Assembly: GCF_011299595.1 (NCBI RefSeq)
Contig: NZ_CP049867.1
Span: 3,906,001-3,970,000, forward strand
Source of the DNA: Nocardioides sp. HDW12B
Lineage (GTDB): Bacteria; Actinomycetota; Actinomycetes; Propionibacteriales; Nocardioidaceae
Direction: 5' to 3'
DNA: 64,000 bases
Shown here piece after piece: positions 61,344-64,000 of the stretch (the stretch's first letter is position 1; each line of letters opens with the position of its first letter). Made by a program: the position numbers and the translations under genes. The notes under the pieces are model-generated. The model searched no databases. It had not been told where the DNA came from and saw nothing but the letters and a program-made list of their open reading frames with translations.

Positions 61344-62171
61344 ATGGCTCGCACCCCTGCCGCCGCGCCGCGGATCGTCCTCGCCCAGCTCGCGGCCTCG
61401 CGCCGGCCCGCGGAGAACCGCGAGCGGCTGGCCGCCCTCGAGGTGCCGCCCGCGGAGATCGTGGTCCTGCCCGAGGTGTTCCAGCGCGACCTGGGCTCCC
61501 CCGACGACGACCTCGGCCCGGACGCCGAGGACCTCGACGGCCCGTTCGTCCAGGCACTGACGGAGCGGGCCGCCGCGCACGGGGGCACGTGGATCGCGGG
61601 CATGGTCGAGCGGACCACCGACGGTCGGCCGTTCAACACCCTGGTGGCGGTGGGAGCGGCAGGGCTGCTGGCCTCCTACCGCAAGATCCACCTCTACGAC
61701 TCCTTCGGCTACCTGGAGTCGGACCGTCTCGTCGCGGGCGAGCGCACGCCGGTGCTGCTCGACGTCGGCGGGCTGAGCGTGGGGCTCATGACCTGCTACG
61801 ACCTGCGCTTCCCCGAGCTCGCGCGCGAGCTCTCCCGGGCCGGCGCCGACCTGCTCGTGGTCCCCGCCGCCTGGGTGGCCGGGCCTCGCAAGGTGGCTCA
61901 CTGGCGCACCCTGGCCACGGCCCGCGCCGTGGAGAACCTGGCCTACGTCGCCGCCGTCGGCCAGCCGGGCCCGCGCTACAGCGGTCACTCACTGGTGGTC
62001 GACCCCCGCGGCGAGGTCGTGGCCGAGGCAGGCGACGAGGACGGCGCTCTGGTGCGGGCCGAGATCTCGCTCGACCTGGTGGCCGAGGCGCGCGAGGAGA
62101 ACCCCTCGCTGGGCAACCGGCGCGACGCCGAGCCGTGGCCGGAGCCGCAGCGGTACGCCGCTCCGTCCTGA
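61344..62171 (+). CDS. Carbon-nitrogen hydrolase (nitrilase superfamily)
   Basis: The 275-residue protein has the complete Glu-Lys-Cys triad: E in VVLPEVFQRD, K in YRKIHLYDSFGYLESD, C in LMTCYDLRFPELAREL. This pattern matches the Nit/omega-amidase branch, which hydrolyses deaminated glutathione-type or alpha-keto amides; in a mycothiol organism the true amide is uncertain. ATG at 61344 follows CAGGGT at 6 bases. The tRNA gene lies 52 bases downstream. Confidence 0.88.
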   Translation: MARTPAAAPRIVLAQLAASRRPAENRERLAALEVPPAEIVVLPEVFQRDLGSPDDDLGPDAEDLDGPFVQALTERAAAHGGTWIAGMVERTTDGRPFNTLVAVGAAGLLASYRKIHLYDSFGYLESDRLVAGERTPVLLDVGGLSVGLMTCYDLRFPELARELSRAGADLLVVPAAWVAGPRKVAHWRTLATARAVENLAYVAAVGQPGPRYSGHSLVVDPRGEVVAEAGDEDGALVRAEISLDLVAEAREENPSLGNRRDAEPWPEPQRYAAPS

Positions 62172-62185
62172 CCCCGCCCGCCTCG

Positions 62186-62191
62186 TAGACT
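62186..62191 (+). promoter_or_regulatory. -10 candidate TAGACT of tRNA-Ser
   Basis: TAGACT lies 33 bases before the mature 5' end, allowing a short 5' trailer to be removed by RNase P. No clear -35 is seen. Confidence 0.4.
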
Positions 62192-62223
62192 CCTCGGACG
62201 CCGGGACCCGCGGGACCCGGCGT

Positions 62224-62312
62224 GGAGGGGTGCCGGAGTGGCCTATCGGAACCGCCTTGAAAGCGGTCGCTGGCAGTGATGTCAGCCGCGGGTTCGAATC
62301 CCGCCCCCTCTG
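62224..62312 (+). tRNA. tRNA-Ser (UGA anticodon)
   Basis: The 89-base gene has an acceptor stem GGAGGGG/CCCCTCT (one G-U pair) with discriminator G. The anticodon arm ACCGC-CTTGAAA-GCGGT gives anticodon TGA. The long variable arm GCTG...CAGC is typical of serine tRNAs, and the T arm is GCGGG-TTCGAAT-CCCGC. CCA is not encoded. There is no integrase gene or repeated tRNA fragment nearby. Confidence 0.96.
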
Positions 62313-62340
62313 CTGTCCGGGCCGCCGCACGGCGCCCGGC

Positions 62341-63948
62341 TCAGGAGATCGTGACGTCCTGGAGCACGACCACCCGGGTGGTCACGTCCGTGACCGGGAC
62401 GATGATCCGGTAGGTGCGCTGGCCCGGGCGCTGGTCGCGCACGACGAGCCGGACGGTGCCGTCCTCGCCGACGGCCTGCTCGGCCAGCACCACGCCCCCG
62501 CGGACGACCTGCACGACGCTCGGCACCACGGCGACCCCGCGGGCGGTCACGGTGGCGTCCACGACGAACCGGCCCGTCCCCTCGGTGACGACGGGGGTCA
62601 GCGTGGTGAGCGCGCGCACCGGTGCCGGCGCGGCGACCTCCTCGCGGACGCTGCGGTAGCCCTCCCGGCTCCAGGTGACCCGGGCCGTGAGGACGGACCC
62701 CAGGTCCGCCCGGGTCGTCTCGTACTGCCGTGTCGTCGCGCCGCTGACGGGTGCGCCGTCCCGCATCCACTGGATGTCGCGGGTGGCGTCCGGTGTCGCG
62801 GTGCCCACCGTGGTCAGCCGCAGGGTCTCCCCGAGGACCGGCGCCCCCTCGAGGACCGGAGGCTGCTGGACCACCAGGCTGGCCGGGGCGACCGCCGCGG
62901 TGGGGGCCGACGACGCGGTGGCGCTGCGGTAGCCGGCGCGCTCCGCGGTGATGGTGACGCTCAGGGCCTTGCCGACGAGGTCGCTGCGGAGGGCCAGACT
63001 GCGTCCGGTGGCACCGGGCAGGGGCTCGCCGTCCGCCTTCCACTGGAAGCTGCGGGTGTCGGCACGCGGGGTCCAGCGTCCGCCGCTGGCGACCAGCGTC
63101 TGGTCGACCTGCGCGGTGCCCTCGATGACGGGCCGGACGGTGTTGACCAGGACGGTGTCGGGCACCGGTGCGGTGCGCTCCGAGCGGGAGGACGCGTCGG
63201 CGTACCCGCCCTTGCTGGCGGTGACCTTGACCTGGATCCGCTTGCCGACCATGGCCCGCGTCACCTCGAGGGTGTTGCGGCTGCCGGTCTGCACCGGCTC
63301 GCCGCCGGCGAGCCACTGGTAGAGGACGGCGGGGCTGCTCGGGTTCCAGGAGCCCGCGGTGGCCGACAGCGTGCTGCCGACGGCGGGCTTGCCGGAGACG
63401 ACCGGGCGGGAGACGCTCTGCATGCGCCGGTCGTTGAAGTGGATGAAGCCGCTCGGCCACCCCGAGGTCGAGGTGATGCGGGCCCAGGAGAAGTCACCGC
63501 CCCAGCTGTCCTGGGAGATCACGATCTCGGTGGGGCTGATGACCTTCTCGACGTAGGCCACGTGGCCCGCGGACCCGGCGGGGTAGACGCCTGCACGCCA
63601 CCAGGCGATCGCGCCGACGGCCGGTGTGCGGTCGGTGATCGACGACATCTGGGTGCCCCAGTAGGTCGCGTTGCCGCTGCCGTCCCACGGGCGCGTGCTC
63701 GAGTAGCCGTTCTTGATGACGCGGTAGGCGGCGTAGTTGGTGCAGTTGTGCCCGGAGTACATCCGCCAGTACATCTGCCCGCTCGCCGCGGCGTAGCCGC
63801 TGCTGCTCATCCCGGCGTTCGCGCACGAGGTGTAGCCCGTGCACAGACGCGTGATGGTGGCGCCGGCCGGCGCGGGCAGCGCCAGCACGGCCAGCGTCAT
63901 CAGCAGGGCCAGCACGGTGGGCAGGGCGGAGCGGCGGAGAGGTCTCAC
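62341..63948 (-). CDS. Secreted CHAP-domain amidase with Ig-like C-terminal repeats
   Basis: The 535-residue protein has a signal peptide (PTVLALLMTLAVLALPAPAG, then ATI). The CHAP cysteine-histidine amidohydrolase/peptidase domain (about 50-170) has catalytic C69 in GHNCTNYAAYRV and H129 in GSAGHVAYVEKV. Three Ig-like repeats of about 85 residues follow (VVSGKPAVGSTLSATAGSWN, VIEGTAQVDQTLVASGGRWT, VLEGAPVLGETLRLTTVGTA) and a last beta domain. Predicted to cut peptidoglycan cross-bridges outside the cell. GTG at 63948 has GGTGGGA upstream. Confidence 0.9.
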   Translation of the reverse strand: MRPLRRSALPTVLALLMTLAVLALPAPAGATITRLCTGYTSCANAGMSSSGYAAASGQMYWRMYSGHNCTNYAAYRVIKNGYSSTRPWDGSGNATYWGTQMSSITDRTPAVGAIAWWRAGVYPAGSAGHVAYVEKVISPTEIVISQDSWGGDFSWARITSTSGWPSGFIHFNDRRMQSVSRPVVSGKPAVGSTLSATAGSWNPSSPAVLYQWLAGGEPVQTGSRNTLEVTRAMVGKRIQVKVTASKGGYADASSRSERTAPVPDTVLVNTVRPVIEGTAQVDQTLVASGGRWTPRADTRSFQWKADGEPLPGATGRSLALRSDLVGKALSVTITAERAGYRSATASSAPTAAVAPASLVVQQPPVLEGAPVLGETLRLTTVGTATPDATRDIQWMRDGAPVSGATTRQYETTRADLGSVLTARVTWSREGYRSVREEVAAPAPVRALTTLTPVVTEGTGRFVVDATVTARGVAVVPSVVQVVRGGVVLAEQAVGEDGTVRLVVRDQRPGQRTYRIIVPVTDVTTRVVVLQDVTIS

Positions 63949-64000
63949 CGTCCCACCATGGGTGCAGATGTGAACTCGTGGGGCTGAAATAGAGAAAAGT

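Noticed and set aside
62224-62340. Integration site or genomic island at tRNA-Ser
   Set aside because: No integrase, no repeated tRNA 3' fragment, and base and codon use do not change on either side.

Overview
The window is very GC-rich and densely coded, with many GTG starts and codons ending mostly in G or C. It carries a bacterial proteasome activator (Bpa), a MacS/MacR-type two-component pair, a deazaflavin (F420)-type nitroreductase, an ABATE/CGNR regulator and a TreX/TreY/TreZ trehalose locus. Together these point to an actinobacterium, most likely Nocardioides or a close relative in the Nocardioidaceae (inference; there is no rRNA in the window). I see no prophage, integrase, transposase, rRNA or CRISPR array. 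The only RNA gene found is tRNA-Ser(UGA).

Layout. 1-3.3 kb: PadR regulator, ion-channel-like protein, GAF/SpoIIE phosphatase. 3.4-9.9 kb: glycogen-to-trehalose locus, treX followed by a single ORF that fuses TreY and TreZ. 9.9-13.2 kb: small zinc-ribbon protein, ABC exporter with its own XRE regulator, VOC protein and a 30-residue membrane peptide. 13.3-18.2 kb: azoreductase/MarR divergon, YiaA/B-like protein, M43 metalloprotease, MacSR pair. 18.2-24.1 kb: acyl-CoA synthetase, SRPBCC protein, Fe-S photolyase, a 22-bp repeat array, penicillin-binding lipoprotein. 24.1-27.8 kb: DUF1801, membrane protein, DMT exporter, ECM4-type reductase, NTF2-like protein. 28.0-30.9 kb: csoR-copZ-copA copper operon. 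30.9-37.0 kb: DUF1992, DMT exporter/ABATE divergon, aldo/keto reductase, membrane proteins, MFS exporter. 37.1-41.8 kb: ATP-grasp/alpha-E fusion, transglutaminase, zinc metallopeptidase. 41.7-44.6 kb: MarR/MMPL divergon. 44.6-46.0 kb: AbiEi-like gene flanked by related hairpins. 46.0-53.1 kb: subtilase, YihY, prephenate dehydratase, DUF4446, F420-type reductase, PAP2-diacylglycerol-kinase fusion. 53.3-56.2 kb: serS-HAD-HAD operon. 56.3-57.8 kb: two secreted paralogues of an unfamiliar domain. 57.9-64 kb: TetR, Bpa, quinone oxidoreductase, MobA-like transferase with its small partner, nitrilase, tRNA-Ser, secreted CHAP protein.

The strongest regulatory theme is leaderless expression. Many genes carry a TANNNT hexamer ending 6-8 bases before an ATG or GTG, often without a Shine-Dalgarno sequence. 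Twice the TAG stop of the preceding gene is the start of the next gene's hexamer. Several divergons have clear operators (azoreductase/MarR, csoR, ABATE/DMT, MarR/MMPL), and several convergent pairs are separated by long inverted repeats. The most interesting candidates are the TreY-TreZ fusion, the ATP-grasp/alpha-E/transglutaminase/peptidase cluster, the paired hairpins around the AbiEi-like gene, the opposed 22-bp repeat array, and the secreted paralogue pair with calcium-type Asp repeats.
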